Assembly: GCF_014268495.2 (NCBI RefSeq)
Contig: NZ_CP077087.1
Span: forward strand, 5,412,501 to 5,476,500
Reading direction: 5' to 3'
DNA length: 64,000 bases
Origin: Pseudomonas monsensis
GTDB taxonomy: Bacteria; Pseudomonadota; Gammaproteobacteria; Pseudomonadales; Pseudomonadaceae
Part shown: in pieces, positions 32,505-41,956 of the stretch
Layout of the letters: each line of letters opens with the position of its first letter
How positions within the stretch are numbered: the first letter of the stretch is position 1
Position numbers and translations under genes: made by a program
Notes under the pieces: model-generated
What the model was told of the DNA's origin: nothing
Databases searched by the model: none
The model's input: only the letters and a program-made list of their open reading frames with translations

Positions 32505-33662
32505 ATGCGAATCCAAAAGAACAAAGCCCTGCTAGCCCTAGTGATCGTCCTGGCCGCCGCAGGCACATGGTGGGCAATCAAACCCGCCCCGGCCAAACTC
32601 GCCACCCCCACCGCCATCCCCGTGCGAGTGATCGCGGTCAGCGAAAAAGACGTCCCCCGCTACACCAGCGGCATCGGCTCGGTACTCTCGCTCCACAGCG
32701 TGGTCGTTCGCCCGCAAGTCGACGGCATCCTCACCAAAATCCTCGTCAAAGAAGGCCAACTCGTCAAAGCAGGGGACCTGCTGGCCACCATCGACGACCG
32801 CTCCATCCGCGCCAGCCTCGACCAGGCCCGCGCGCAACTGGGCGAAAGCCAGGCGCAACTGCAAGTCGCCCTGGTCAACCTCAAACGCTACAAACTGCTC
32901 AGCGTCGACGACGGCGTCTCCAAGCAGACCTACGATCAGCAACAAGCCCTGGTCAACCAACTGAAAGCCACCGCCCAAGGCAATCAGGCTTCGATCGACG
33001 CGGCGCAGGTACAACTGTCCTACACGCAGATTCGCTCCCCGGTCACCGGTCGCGTCGGTATTCGTACCGTCGACGAAGGCAACTTCCTGCGCATGACCGA
33101 TGCCCAGGGCCTGTTCACCGTGACCCAGATCGACCCGATCGCCGTGGAGTTCTCCCTGCCCCAGCAAATGCTGCCGACCCTGCAAGGCCTGATCAACGAC
33201 CAGCAACACGCCCCGGTCAAGGCCTACATCGGCGCCGACACCGACGGCGAAACCGGCAACCTGCTCGGCGAAGGCCACCTGACCCTGATCGACAACCAGA
33301 TCAACGCCAACACCGGCACCATCCGCGCCAAGGCCGAGTTCGACAACGCCAGCCAGAAGCTCTGGCCCGGCCTGCTGGTGACGGTAAAAATTCAGACAGC
33401 CCTCGACAAAGATGCGCTGGTGGTCCCGCCCACCGTCGTACAACGTGGGCTCGATCAACACTTCGTCTACCGGGTGAACGGCGACAAGGTCGAAGTCGTA
33501 CAAGTGCAGATGGTTTATCAGGGCAGCGGCCAGGACATCATCAAAGGCGTGAAGGCCGGTGACGTGCTGGTGACCGACGGCCAGTCGCGGCTCAAACCTG
33601 GTTCCACGGTGCAGGTCATGAGCGAGCCACCACAGGTGGTGCAAGCGGAGCCGAAACCATGA
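32505..33662 (+). CDS. RND efflux periplasmic adaptor (MdtA/MexE-like), 385 aa
   Basis: Membrane-fusion protein that links an RND pump to an outer-membrane channel. The N-terminal hydrophobic anchor (about 8-25) is followed by the lipoyl/barrel-sandwich halves (VVVRPQVDGILTKILVKEGQLVKAGDLLATID and SYTQIRSPVTGRVGIRTVDEGNFL) flanking a coiled-coil hairpin (about 105-160), then beta-barrel and membrane-proximal domains. It overlaps the pump gene by 4 bases. No outer-membrane factor gene follows, so a shared channel encoded elsewhere is expected. Confidence 0.9.
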   Translation: MRIQKNKALLALVIVLAAAGTWWAIKPAPAKLATPTAIPVRVIAVSEKDVPRYTSGIGSVLSLHSVVVRPQVDGILTKILVKEGQLVKAGDLLATIDDRSIRASLDQARAQLGESQAQLQVALVNLKRYKLLSVDDGVSKQTYDQQQALVNQLKATAQGNQASIDAAQVQLSYTQIRSPVTGRVGIRTVDEGNFLRMTDAQGLFTVTQIDPIAVEFSLPQQMLPTLQGLINDQQHAPVKAYIGADTDGETGNLLGEGHLTLIDNQINANTGTIRAKAEFDNASQKLWPGLLVTVKIQTALDKDALVVPPTVVQRGLDQHFVYRVNGDKVEVVQVQMVYQGSGQDIIKGVKAGDVLVTDGQSRLKPGSTVQVMSEPPQVVQAEPKP

Positions 33663-36600
33663 AGGAGCACAAAGGCATCTCCACGTGGTGCATCGACCAC
33701 CCGGTCGCGACGATTCTGCTGACGATTGCCTTGGTGTTGGTCGGCGCGATTGCCTTCCCGCGCTTGCCGATTGCCCCACTGCCGGAAGCGGAATTTCCGA
33801 CGATTCAAGTTTCGGCGAAGTTACCCGGCGCCAGCCCCGACACCATGGCCTCGTCCGTGGCTACGCCGCTGGAGGTGCAATTCAGCGCCATTCCCGGCAT
33901 GACCCAGATGACCTCCAGCAGTGCCCTCGGCTCCAGCTTGCTGACCCTGCAATTCACCCTCGACAAGAGCATCGACACCGCCGCACAAGAAGTCCAGGCG
34001 GCGATCAACACCGCCGCCGGCAAACTGCCCAAGGACATGCCGACGCTGCCGACATGGAAGAAGGTCAACCCCGCCGACAGCCCGGTGCTGATCCTCAGCG
34101 TCAGCTCGACGCAGATGCCCGGCACCGAACTCAGCGACCTGGTGGAAACCCTGCTCTCGCGTCAGATCAGTCAGATCGACGGTGTAGGCCAAATCAACAT
34201 CACCGGTCAGCAACGTCCGGCAATCCGCGTCCAAGCCTCAGCCGACAAACTGGCGGCGATCGGCCTGACCCTCGCCGACATTCGTCTGGCGATACAGCAG
34301 ACCAGCCTCAACCTGGCCAAAGGTGCGCTGTATGGCGAGTCGAGTATTTCCACGCTGTCGACCAACGACCAGTTGTTCCAGCCCGAGGAATACCGCCAGC
34401 TCATCGTTTCCTACAAGGACGGCGCCCCGGTTCACCTAAGAGATGTCGCTAACGTTATCAACGGTTCGGAAGATGACTATGTGCAAGCGTGGGCCGGCGA
34501 TCAACCGGGGGTAAACCTGGTGATCTCGCGCCAGCCCGGCGCCAACATTGTGGAAACCGTTGACCGCATTCAAGCCGCCCTGCCCGGCCTCGAAGCCATG
34601 TTGCCGGCCTCGGTGCAGGTGAAAACCCTGATCGACCGCACCCAGACCATTCGTGCCTCGCTGCATGAAGTCGAGATCACCCTGTTGATCGCGATCCTGC
34701 TGGTGGTGGCGGTGATGGCGCTGTTCCTGCGCCAGCTGTCGGCGACGATGATTGTGTCGGCGGTACTCGGCGTGTCGCTGACCGCCAGTTTCGCCCTCAT
34801 GTACCTGTTGGGCTTCAGCCTGAACAACCTGACGCTGGTGGCGATCGTCGTCGCGGTCGGCTTCGTGGTCGACGATGCGATTGTGGTGGTGGAAAACATC
34901 CACCGACATCTGGAGGCCGGCGACGATATGCGCGAAGCGGCGATCAAGGGCGCCGGCGAGATCGGATTCACCGTGGTGTCGATCAGCTTTTCGCTGGTGG
35001 CGGCGTTCATTCCGCTGCTGTTCATGGGCGGCGTGGTCGGACGGCTGTTCAAGGAATTCGCCCTGACGGCGACCTCGACCATCATGATTTCCGTGGTGGT
35101 GTCGCTGACCCTGGCGCCAACGCTGGCGGCGCTGTTCATGCGTAAACCGGCGCATCACGCCAGCGATAAACCGGGCTTCAGCGAACGCCTGCTCGGCTGG
35201 TATGAGAAAGGCCTGCGCCGCGCCCTCGCCCATCAGAAACTGATGATTGGTGTGTTTGGCCTGTCGCTGGCGATGGCGATTGGCGGTTACATCTTTATCC
35301 CCAAGGGTTTCTTCCCGGTGCAGGACACCGGTTTCGTCCTCGGCACCACCGAAGCCGCGGCGGATATCTCCTACGGCGACATGGTGAAAAAACACCTGGC
35401 GATGGCCGAAATCGTCGCCGCCGACCCGGCCGTGCAAGCGTTTTCCCACTCGGTGGGTGTGTCCGGCAGCAACCAGACCATCGCCAACGGGCGCTTCTGG
35501 ATTGCTTTGAAAAAACGCGGCGACCGTGATGTCTCGGCCAGTCAGTTCATCGACCGGATTCGTCCGCAACTGATGAAAGTCCCCGGCATCGTCCTCTATC
35601 TGCGCGCCGGCCAGGACATCAACCTCAGCTCCGGCCCGAGCCGCGCACAGTATCAATACGTGCTCAAGAGCAACGACGGCGCAACCCTCGCGACATGGAC
35701 CCAACGCCTGACCGAAAAACTGCGCAGCAACCCGGCGTTCCGCGACATCTCCAACGACTTGCAACTGGGCGGCAGCATCACCCACATCAGCATCGACCGC
35801 AGCGCCGCCGCACGTTTCGGCCTGACCGCGAGCGATGTCGACGAGGCGCTGTACGACGCCTTCGGCCAACGGCAGATCAATGAGTTCCAGACCCAGGTCA
35901 ACCAGTACAACGTGATTCTGGAGCTGGACACCAAACAACGTGGCAAGGCCGAAAGCCTCAATTACTTTTACCTGCGCTCGCCGTTGAGTGGCGAGATGGT
36001 GCCGCTATCGGCGCTGGCCAAATTCGACGCGCCGACCATCGGTCCGCTGTCGATTGCCCACGACGGCATGTTCCCCGCCGCCAACCTGTCGTTCAACCTC
36101 GCGCCCGGCGTGGCACTGGGTGATGCGGTGATCCTGCTCGATCAGGCCAAGGCCGAGATCGGCATGCCGACGGCGATCAGCGGCAATTTCCAGGGCGCGG
36201 CGCAGGCGTTCCAGAGTTCGCTGGCCAGTCAGCCGTGGCTGATTCTTGCGGCGCTGGTGGCGGTGTACATCATTCTCGGCGTGCTTTATGAGAGCTTCGT
36301 GCATCCACTGACGATCATCTCGACGCTGCCGGCGGCAGGTTTGGGTGCGGTGATCATGCTGTGGATCTGCGGCCAGGACTTTTCGATCATGGCGTTGATC
36401 GGGCTGGTGTTGCTGATCGGTATCGTCAAGAAGAACGGCATCCTGATGATCGACTTCGCCCTTGAAGCGCAGCGTAATCGAGGGCTGTCGCCGCAGGAGG
36501 CGATTTTCGAGGCGTGCATCACGCGGTTCCGGCCGATCATCATGACCACCCTCGCCGCCCTGCTCGGCGCCCTGCCGCTGATGCTCGGCTATGGCACCGG

Positions 36601-36760
36601 CGCCGAACTGCGCCAGCCGCTGGGGATCGCCGTGGTCGGCGGGTTGCTGGTCAGCCAGATGCTGACGCTGTTCACCACGCCGGTCATATACTTGTGGCTT
36701 GAGCGGCTGTTTCACCGCCCCAAACCAGTACCCACGGCGGCACTGGCGACCACAGACTGA
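33659..36760 (+). CDS. RND efflux pump permease, HAE1 type (MdtB/MuxB-like), 1033 aa
   Basis: Full-length inner-membrane RND transporter with the expected twelve helices and two large periplasmic loops. The helix-4 proton-relay motif FVVDDAIVVVENIHRH has the Asp-Asp pair of drug-type (HAE1) pumps, and a helix-10 lysine lies in LIGIVKKNGILMIDFALEA. The substrate is probably a hydrophobic or amphiphilic drug. Gene order is adaptor-permease-regulator-kinase, with a 9-base gap to the regulator. Confidence 0.93.
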   Translation: MKEHKGISTWCIDHPVATILLTIALVLVGAIAFPRLPIAPLPEAEFPTIQVSAKLPGASPDTMASSVATPLEVQFSAIPGMTQMTSSSALGSSLLTLQFTLDKSIDTAAQEVQAAINTAAGKLPKDMPTLPTWKKVNPADSPVLILSVSSTQMPGTELSDLVETLLSRQISQIDGVGQINITGQQRPAIRVQASADKLAAIGLTLADIRLAIQQTSLNLAKGALYGESSISTLSTNDQLFQPEEYRQLIVSYKDGAPVHLRDVANVINGSEDDYVQAWAGDQPGVNLVISRQPGANIVETVDRIQAALPGLEAMLPASVQVKTLIDRTQTIRASLHEVEITLLIAILLVVAVMALFLRQLSATMIVSAVLGVSLTASFALMYLLGFSLNNLTLVAIVVAVGFVVDDAIVVVENIHRHLEAGDDMREAAIKGAGEIGFTVVSISFSLVAAFIPLLFMGGVVGRLFKEFALTATSTIMISVVVSLTLAPTLAALFMRKPAHHASDKPGFSERLLGWYEKGLRRALAHQKLMIGVFGLSLAMAIGGYIFIPKGFFPVQDTGFVLGTTEAAADISYGDMVKKHLAMAEIVAADPAVQAFSHSVGVSGSNQTIANGRFWIALKKRGDRDVSASQFIDRIRPQLMKVPGIVLYLRAGQDINLSSGPSRAQYQYVLKSNDGATLATWTQRLTEKLRSNPAFRDISNDLQLGGSITHISIDRSAAARFGLTASDVDEALYDAFGQRQINEFQTQVNQYNVILELDTKQRGKAESLNYFYLRSPLSGEMVPLSALAKFDAPTIGPLSIAHDGMFPAANLSFNLAPGVALGDAVILLDQAKAEIGMPTAISGNFQGAAQAFQSSLASQPWLILAALVAVYIILGVLYESFVHPLTIISTLPAAGLGAVIMLWICGQDFSIMALIGLVLLIGIVKKNGILMIDFALEAQRNRGLSPQEAIFEACITRFRPIIMTTLAALLGALPLMLGYGTGAELRQPLGIAVVGGLLVSQMLTLFTTPVIYLWLERLFHRPKPVPTAALATTD

Positions 36761-36769
36761 GGCAGGGTC

Positions 36770-37447
36770 ATGCGCGTTCTGATTATCGAAGACGAGGAAA
36801 AAACCGCGGATTATCTGCACCGCGGTCTGACGGAACAGGGTTACACCGTGGATCTGGCCCGCGACGGCGTCGAAGGCCTGCACCTGGCGCTGGAAGGCGA
36901 CTACGCGGTGATTGTCCTCGACGTGATGTTGCCGGGCCTGGATGGCTTCGGTGTGCTGCGCGCGTTGCGGGCGCGCAAGCAGACGCCAGTGATCATGCTC
37001 ACCGCCCGCGAACGGGTCGAAGACCGGATCAAAGGCCTGCGCGACGGCGCCGACGATTACCTCGGCAAGCCGTTTTCCTTCCTCGAACTGGTGGCGCGCC
37101 TGCAAGCGCTGACCCGGCGCAGCGGCGGCCATGAACCGGTGCAGGTGAGCATCGCCGACCTGTGGATAGATTTGATCAGCCGCAAGGCCACTCGGGCCGG
37201 TACCCGACTGGATCTGACCGCCAAAGAGTTCTCGCTGTTGAGCGTCCTCGCCCGCCGCCAGGGTGAAATCCTCTCGAAAACCGCGATTGCCGAGATGGTC
37301 TGGGATATCAATTTCGACAGCGATGCCAACGTCGTCGAAGTCGCGATCAAACGCCTGCGCGCCAAGCTCGACGGGCCGTTCGACGAGAAACTGCTGCACA
37401 CCATTCGCGGCATGGGTTATGTGCTGGAGAGCCGCGGTGTCCAGTAA
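36770..37447 (+). CDS. OmpR-family response regulator, heavy-metal type (CusR/CopR-like), 225 aa
   Basis: Receiver domain with E8-D9-E10, phosphoacceptor D51 (VIVLDVMLPGLDGF) and the YLGKPFSFLELVAR lysine segment. It is followed by an OmpR winged helix ending RGMGYVLESRG. The KTADYLHRGLTEQGYTVD start is typical of the CusR/CopR subgroup. It ends 11 bases inside the start of its kinase gene. It probably controls the efflux operon directly upstream. Confidence 0.9.
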   Translation: MRVLIIEDEEKTADYLHRGLTEQGYTVDLARDGVEGLHLALEGDYAVIVLDVMLPGLDGFGVLRALRARKQTPVIMLTARERVEDRIKGLRDGADDYLGKPFSFLELVARLQALTRRSGGHEPVQVSIADLWIDLISRKATRAGTRLDLTAKEFSLLSVLARRQGEILSKTAIAEMVWDINFDSDANVVEVAIKRLRAKLDGPFDEKLLHTIRGMGYVLESRGVQ

Positions 37448-38801
37448 CTCGATTGCCCTGCGTTTAAGCGGCATGTTTACGCTGGTGGCGCTGCTGGTGT
37501 TTCTGTTGATCGGCGGCGCGTTGTATCAGCAGGTCGACAAGGGCCTCGGCCTGCTGCCGGAAGCCGAACTGGACGCACGTTACAGCGTGCTCGAGTCGGC
37601 GCTCAATCGCTACGGCACGCCGGAACACTGGGTGAAGATCAACGCCAAGCTGAAGCTGCTGGGCGAAGAGGACAAACGCATTCGGTTCTGGGTGGTGAGT
37701 GGTGATCCGGGCTACGAATATGGTCAGCCGGATGCGCTGATCCGCGCCTTCGCCAAAGGCCCGACGGGCATGCATGACCTGCAGTTGCCCGATCATCCCT
37801 ATCCGCTGAAAGTGCTGCTCACCGAACTGCCGGCCAAGGATCAGCGTCCGCCGCTGCGCTTCATGATCGGCATCGACACCGAGACCTTCCACGAGACCCA
37901 GCACAACCTGCTGATCGCCCTGATCGGCCTGGCGATTGCCGGGGTGTTGATGGCTTCCGCGCTGGGTTACTGGGTGGCGCACATCGGCCTCAAACCGCTG
38001 ATCAAACTGTCTCAGGAGGCGCAACGACTGGCGCCGCCACTGCGGGCCGGGCGCTTGCGGATGTCGCCGTTGCCGCCGGAGCTTGAGCAGTTTGTCGACT
38101 CGTTCAACTCGACGCTGGAACGGGTCGAACAAGCCTATTCGCGGCTGGAATCGTTCAACGCCGACGTGGCCCATGAACTGCGCTCACCGCTGACCAACCT
38201 GATCGGCCAGACCCAGGTCGCACTGACCCGCGGGCGCTCTGCCGAGCATTATTTCGAGGTGCTGCAATCCAATCTTGAAGAGCTGGAACGGCTGCGCTCG
38301 ATCATCAACGACATGCTGTTTCTGGCCAGCGCCGACCAGGGCAGCAAGGCGACCAGGCTCACCGAAGCTTCGCTGGCCGATGAAGTGGCGACCACGCTGG
38401 AGTACCTGGATTTCATCCTCGAAGACGCGCAAGTACAGGTACACGTGAGTGGCGATGCGCAGGTGCGGATCGAGATCGCGCATTTGCGTCGGGCGTTGAT
38501 CAATCTGTTGAGCAACGCGGTGCAGCACACCGGGCCGGGCCAGGTGATCGAAGTGCACATCGAGGTGGAAGAGCACCAGGTGAGCATCGGCGTGGCCAAC
38601 CCCGGATCGCCGATTGCCAGCGAGCATTTGCCGCGCCTGTTCGAGCGCTTCTATCGAGTGGATGCGTCGCGCAGCAACAGCGGCAACAACCATGGTTTGG
38701 GGCTGGCGATCGTCAAGGCGATTGCGCTGATGCATGGCGGGGATGTGTTTGTGCGCAGCGATCGAGGGATGAATACCTTCGGGATTTATCTGCCGGTCTG
38801 A
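37437..38801 (+). CDS. Heavy-metal-type sensor histidine kinase, 454 aa
   Basis: I place the start at GTG 37437 (MSSNSIALRLSGMF), overlapping the regulator by 11 bases; the longer ORF from 37263 is frame-shifted through the regulator and is rejected. Helices about 12-32 and 158-182 enclose a periplasmic sensor region. The HAMP linker leads to H246 (ADVAHELRSPLTNL), an N box (INLLSNAVQHT) and an ATP-binding tail (GLGLAIVKAI). It pairs with the regulator upstream. Confidence 0.9.
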   Translation: MSSNSIALRLSGMFTLVALLVFLLIGGALYQQVDKGLGLLPEAELDARYSVLESALNRYGTPEHWVKINAKLKLLGEEDKRIRFWVVSGDPGYEYGQPDALIRAFAKGPTGMHDLQLPDHPYPLKVLLTELPAKDQRPPLRFMIGIDTETFHETQHNLLIALIGLAIAGVLMASALGYWVAHIGLKPLIKLSQEAQRLAPPLRAGRLRMSPLPPELEQFVDSFNSTLERVEQAYSRLESFNADVAHELRSPLTNLIGQTQVALTRGRSAEHYFEVLQSNLEELERLRSIINDMLFLASADQGSKATRLTEASLADEVATTLEYLDFILEDAQVQVHVSGDAQVRIEIAHLRRALINLLSNAVQHTGPGQVIEVHIEVEEHQVSIGVANPGSPIASEHLPRLFERFYRVDASRSNSGNNHGLGLAIVKAIALMHGGDVFVRSDRGMNTFGIYLPV

Positions 38802-38805
38802 AAAG

Positions 38806-39910
38806 CCCCTCACCCTAACCCTCTCCCAGAGGGAGAGGGGACTGACCGCGCTGTTGTTCCGAAATACACCGACCTGAAATAGCCAGTCGCACTCAGGGTT
38901 TGAAAAGCATGGAGACCTGCTCCCTTTCCCCCTCGCCTACTTGGGACTGACCGCGTTGTTGTTCCGAAATACGCCGACCTGAAATAGCCAGTCGAACTCC
39001 GGCTTTGAAAAGCATGGAGATCTACTCCCTTTCCCCCTCGCCTACTTGGGACTGACCGCGCTGTTGTTCCGAAATACACCGACCTGAAATAGCCAGTCGA
39101 ACTCAGGCTTTGAAAAGCATGGAGACCTGCTCCCTTTCCCCCTCGCCTACTTGGGACTGACCGCGTTGTTGTTCCGAAATACGCCGACCTGAAATAGCCA
39201 GTCGAACTCCGGCTTTGAAAAGCATGGAGATCTGCTCCCTTTCCCCCTCGCCCACTTGGGACTGACCGCGTTGTTGTTCCGAAATACGCCGACCTGAAAT
39301 AACCAGTCGCACTCAGGCTTTGAAAAGCATGGAGATCTGCTCCCTTTCCCCCTCGCCAACTTGGGACTGACCGCGTTGTTGTTCCGAAATACACCGACCT
39401 GAAATAGCCAGCCGAACTCAGGCTTTGAAAGCATGGAGATCTGCTCCCTTTCCCCCTCGCCCACTGGGACTGACCGCACTGTTCTTCCAAAGTACGCCGA
39501 CCTGAAATAGCCAGTCGAACTCAGGCTTTGAAAAGCATGGAGACCTGCTCCCTTTCCCCCTCGCCCACTTGGGACTGACCGCGCTGTTCTTCCGAAGTAC
39601 GCCGACCTGAAATAGCCAGTCGAACTCAGGCTTTGAAAAGCATGGAGATCTACTCCCTTTCCCCCTCGCCTACTTGGGACTGACCGCGTTGTTCTTCCAA
39701 AGTACGCCGACCTGAAATAGCCAGTCGAACTCCGGCTTTGAAAAGCATGGAGGTCTGCTCCCTTTCCCCCTCGCCAACTTGGGACTGACCGCGTTGTTGT
39801 TCCGAAATACACCGACCTGAAATAGCCAGTCGAACTCAGGCTTTGAAAAGCATGGAGATCTGCTCCCTTTCCCCCTCGCCCCCTTGGGGGAGAGGGCTGG
39901 GGTGAGGGGG
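38806..39910. repeat. Tenfold tandem repeat of the intergenic element (105-bp unit)
   Basis: ACTGACCGCG-type unit starts lie at 38841, 38946, 39051, 39156, 39261, 39366, 39469, 39574, 39679 and 39784: nine intervals, eight of exactly 105 bases and one of 103. Each unit contains CCGACCTGAAATA(G/A)CCAG, GCTTTGAAAAGCATGGAGA and CTCCCTTTCCCCCTCGCC. The ends are CCCTCACCCTAACCCTCTCCC-like and GGGAGAGGGCTGGGGTGAGGG-like inverted boundaries, as in the 23975 array. The long minus-strand ORFs arise only because 105 is divisible by 3. Confidence 0.93.
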
Positions 39911-40025
39911 TGACTTTTGCTTCTGCTGTAACAGTCATTTATGAAAATCACGCTGTTTCCCAACGCCCGGCAACCTTATCTTTGCCCGCACCAAACAGCA
40001 CTTGCCAAGCAAGAAGGTTTTCAAG

Positions 40026-40247
40026 ATGTCCAACAGTATGGGTATTGCCAGCGCTTTCGTTTTGTCCTCGTTGATCCTGTCGCCGATGGCGATGGCTGAA
40101 GAATCGCAGTCGTTCGTAGCGCAGAATGCCGCTCGCGCTCACGCATTCGAACAGTCTCAGGCAGAAGTGATGGCCAAATCGCAAGACGCCACACAAGCCC
40201 CGCAGGCCGCCGCTTCCCAGGCTAAAGCGTCCGAGAAGGACAGCTGA
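40026..40247 (+). CDS. Small exported alanine/glutamine-rich protein, 73 aa
   Basis: ATG 40026 follows AAGG at suitable spacing and gives a signal peptide SNSMGIASAFVLSSLILSPMAMA-EES. The mature part (about 47 residues) is rich in Ala, Gln and Ser with no cysteine and is probably disordered. Unknown function. It is followed by a clear terminator, so it is a separate small transcript rather than a leader of the porin gene. Confidence 0.6.
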   Translation: MSNSMGIASAFVLSSLILSPMAMAEESQSFVAQNAARAHAFEQSQAEVMAKSQDATQAPQAAASQAKASEKDS

Positions 40248-40316
40248 GTCGCGCGCCGTTCCTACGTTTCCCTCGACGCGGTTGTTTGGCTCTTCCCGTT
40301 CAACCGTCGTCATTCC

Positions 40317-40344
40317 AGGCCGCTGATGTTCAGCGGCCTTTTTT
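40317..40344 (+). terminator. Rho-independent terminator
   Basis: AGGCCGCTG and CAGCGGCCT arms around a five-base loop, followed by a run of T, 70 bases after the small exported protein gene. Confidence 0.88.
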
Positions 40345-40444
40345 CGTTGTGGTCTGAAAGCCATCCGGTTCGTCTGTAACAACAAGAAACATCCAGCCCC
40401 TCAAGACATTGAGGGGTCAGTTGACCCAAGGAGCTTTACCGCAA

Positions 40445-41761
40445 GTGCGTTACCCAGTCCGCTATACCCCGTTATTCATTGCAATCGCCGCAACGATTGT
40501 TCCCGCCGCCCAGGCCGACGAAGCGGCCAAAGCAGGTTTCGTTGAAGGCGCGAGCCTCAACCTCAACGCCCGTAACTACTACATGAATCGCAACCGTCTG
40601 CAGCAGACGGACGACAACATCGAGTGGGGCCAGGGGTTTCTCGGGATCTTCCAGTCGGGTTACACCGAAGGCACCATCGGCTTCGGCATCGACGCGCACG
40701 CCATGCTCGGGCTGAAGCTCGATGGCGGTGGCGGCACGGATGGTTCGAGCATCCTCCCGGTGAGCGATGGCAACGGCAAGGCACCGGGCGCATTCTCGAC
40801 TGCCGGCGGCACCCTGAAAATGCGTGCGTTCGATACCGAGTTGAAGGCCGGCGACCTGTTCCTCACCAACCCGGTGATCGCTGGTGGTGACAGCCGTATG
40901 CTGCCGCAGACCTTCCGTGGCGTCAGCCTGACCAACCACAGCTTCGACGGCTGGATGTTCGAGGGTGGCCAGGCCAGTTTCACCAAGCCTTACAACCAGA
41001 GCGGTCGCCAGCGCATCGGCACCTCGTACGGCCAACTCGCCGAGGGCGACGAGAGCCGCCATCTGAACTGGGCCGGGGTTTCCTGGAGCGGCGTCGAAGG
41101 CCTGACCAGCAATCTGTACGTCGCCGAGCTGAAGGACATCTGGAACCAGTACTACTACGACCTCGACTACACCTGGACGCTTAACGATCTGGTCAGCCTC
41201 AACCCGGGCCTGCACTTCTATCACACGCAGGACACCGGCGACGCATTGCTGGGTGACATCGACAACAACACCTACAGCCTGCATTTCACCGTCGGCATCG
41301 GCAGCCACAGCGTCACGGCCGCGTACCAACGGGTCAACGGCAACACGCCGTTCGACTACATCAGCCAGGGTGACAGCGTTTACCTCGACAACTCCCAGCA
41401 GTACTCGGACTTCAATGGCCCGAACGAGCGCTCGTGGAAGCTCAAGTACGCGTATGACTTCGCCGGTCTCGGCATGCCGGGCCTGACCTCGGCGGTGTCC
41501 TACTCGCGCGGTACCGTTGACCTGACCAAGGTCGACCCGGCCAGCAAAGGTTACGCCTCGTGGTACAGCGCCGACGGTCGCAACGCCAGGCACTGGGAGC
41601 GCGACATCGACCTGAAATACTTGGTGCAGAGCGGCCAGGCCAAAGACCTCGCGATACGCCTGCAATGGGCGACCAACCGTGGCGGCAACGGCTACGGCGC
41701 GATCGACACTGACACAGATGAATACCGTGTCATCATCGACTACCCGATCAACGTCTTCTAA
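40445..41761 (+). CDS. OprD-family outer-membrane porin, 438 aa
   Basis: Start taken as GTG 40445 (AAGGAG 11 bases upstream), giving signal peptide MRYPVRYTPLFIAIAATIVPAAQA-DEA. The mature protein shows OprD family hallmarks: an early SLNLNARNYYMNR strand, EWGQGFLGIFQSGYTEGTIGFGIDAHAMLG, LFLTNPVI..GDSRMLPQTFRG and an aromatic C-terminal end YRVIIDYPINVF. It should form an 18-strand substrate-specific channel for amino acids or carboxylates. The substrate cannot be told from sequence. Confidence 0.9.
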   Translation: MRYPVRYTPLFIAIAATIVPAAQADEAAKAGFVEGASLNLNARNYYMNRNRLQQTDDNIEWGQGFLGIFQSGYTEGTIGFGIDAHAMLGLKLDGGGGTDGSSILPVSDGNGKAPGAFSTAGGTLKMRAFDTELKAGDLFLTNPVIAGGDSRMLPQTFRGVSLTNHSFDGWMFEGGQASFTKPYNQSGRQRIGTSYGQLAEGDESRHLNWAGVSWSGVEGLTSNLYVAELKDIWNQYYYDLDYTWTLNDLVSLNPGLHFYHTQDTGDALLGDIDNNTYSLHFTVGIGSHSVTAAYQRVNGNTPFDYISQGDSVYLDNSQQYSDFNGPNERSWKLKYAYDFAGLGMPGLTSAVSYSRGTVDLTKVDPASKGYASWYSADGRNARHWERDIDLKYLVQSGQAKDLAIRLQWATNRGGNGYGAIDTDTDEYRVIIDYPINVF

Positions 41762-41794
41762 GATCACCCCAAAGTCAGGCGCGACTCGCACAGA

Positions 41795-41898
41795 TCCTGT
41801 GGCGAGGGCGCTTGCTCCCGCTTGACTGCGCAGCAGGCCCCTCCGCAAAAAAGAGGGGTCGCTACGCGGCCCAGCGCGAGCAAGCGCCCTCGCCACAG
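41795..41898. repeat. Long REP-like inverted repeat
   Basis: Outer arms CTGTGGCGAGGGCGCTTGCT and its complement, with a second inner hairpin (GCCCCTC / GAGGGGTC). It is a third REP subtype and lies between the porin and the diguanylate cyclase gene. Confidence 0.8.
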
Positions 41899-41956
41899 TC
41901 GATTCAGTGTTTGTGCAACTACGCTAACAAGATCTCCTCAACCGACAGCCCCCACC

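Noticed and set aside
34436..35938. Minus-strand ORF of 500 residues inside the RND pump gene
   Set aside because: A shadow of the pump; low-complexity His/Gln/Arg composition.
38806..39910. Possible CRISPR array
   Set aside because: The period is 105 bases with near-identical whole units and no unique spacers; no cas genes are in the window.
38810..39938. Long minus-strand ORFs of 226 and 263 residues with a repeating GYFRSxYFGTTxRSVPS pattern
   Set aside because: They are products of a 105-base tandem repeat whose period is a multiple of three, so any frame stays open. There is no ribosome-binding site and the sequence is non-coding elsewhere as a single copy.
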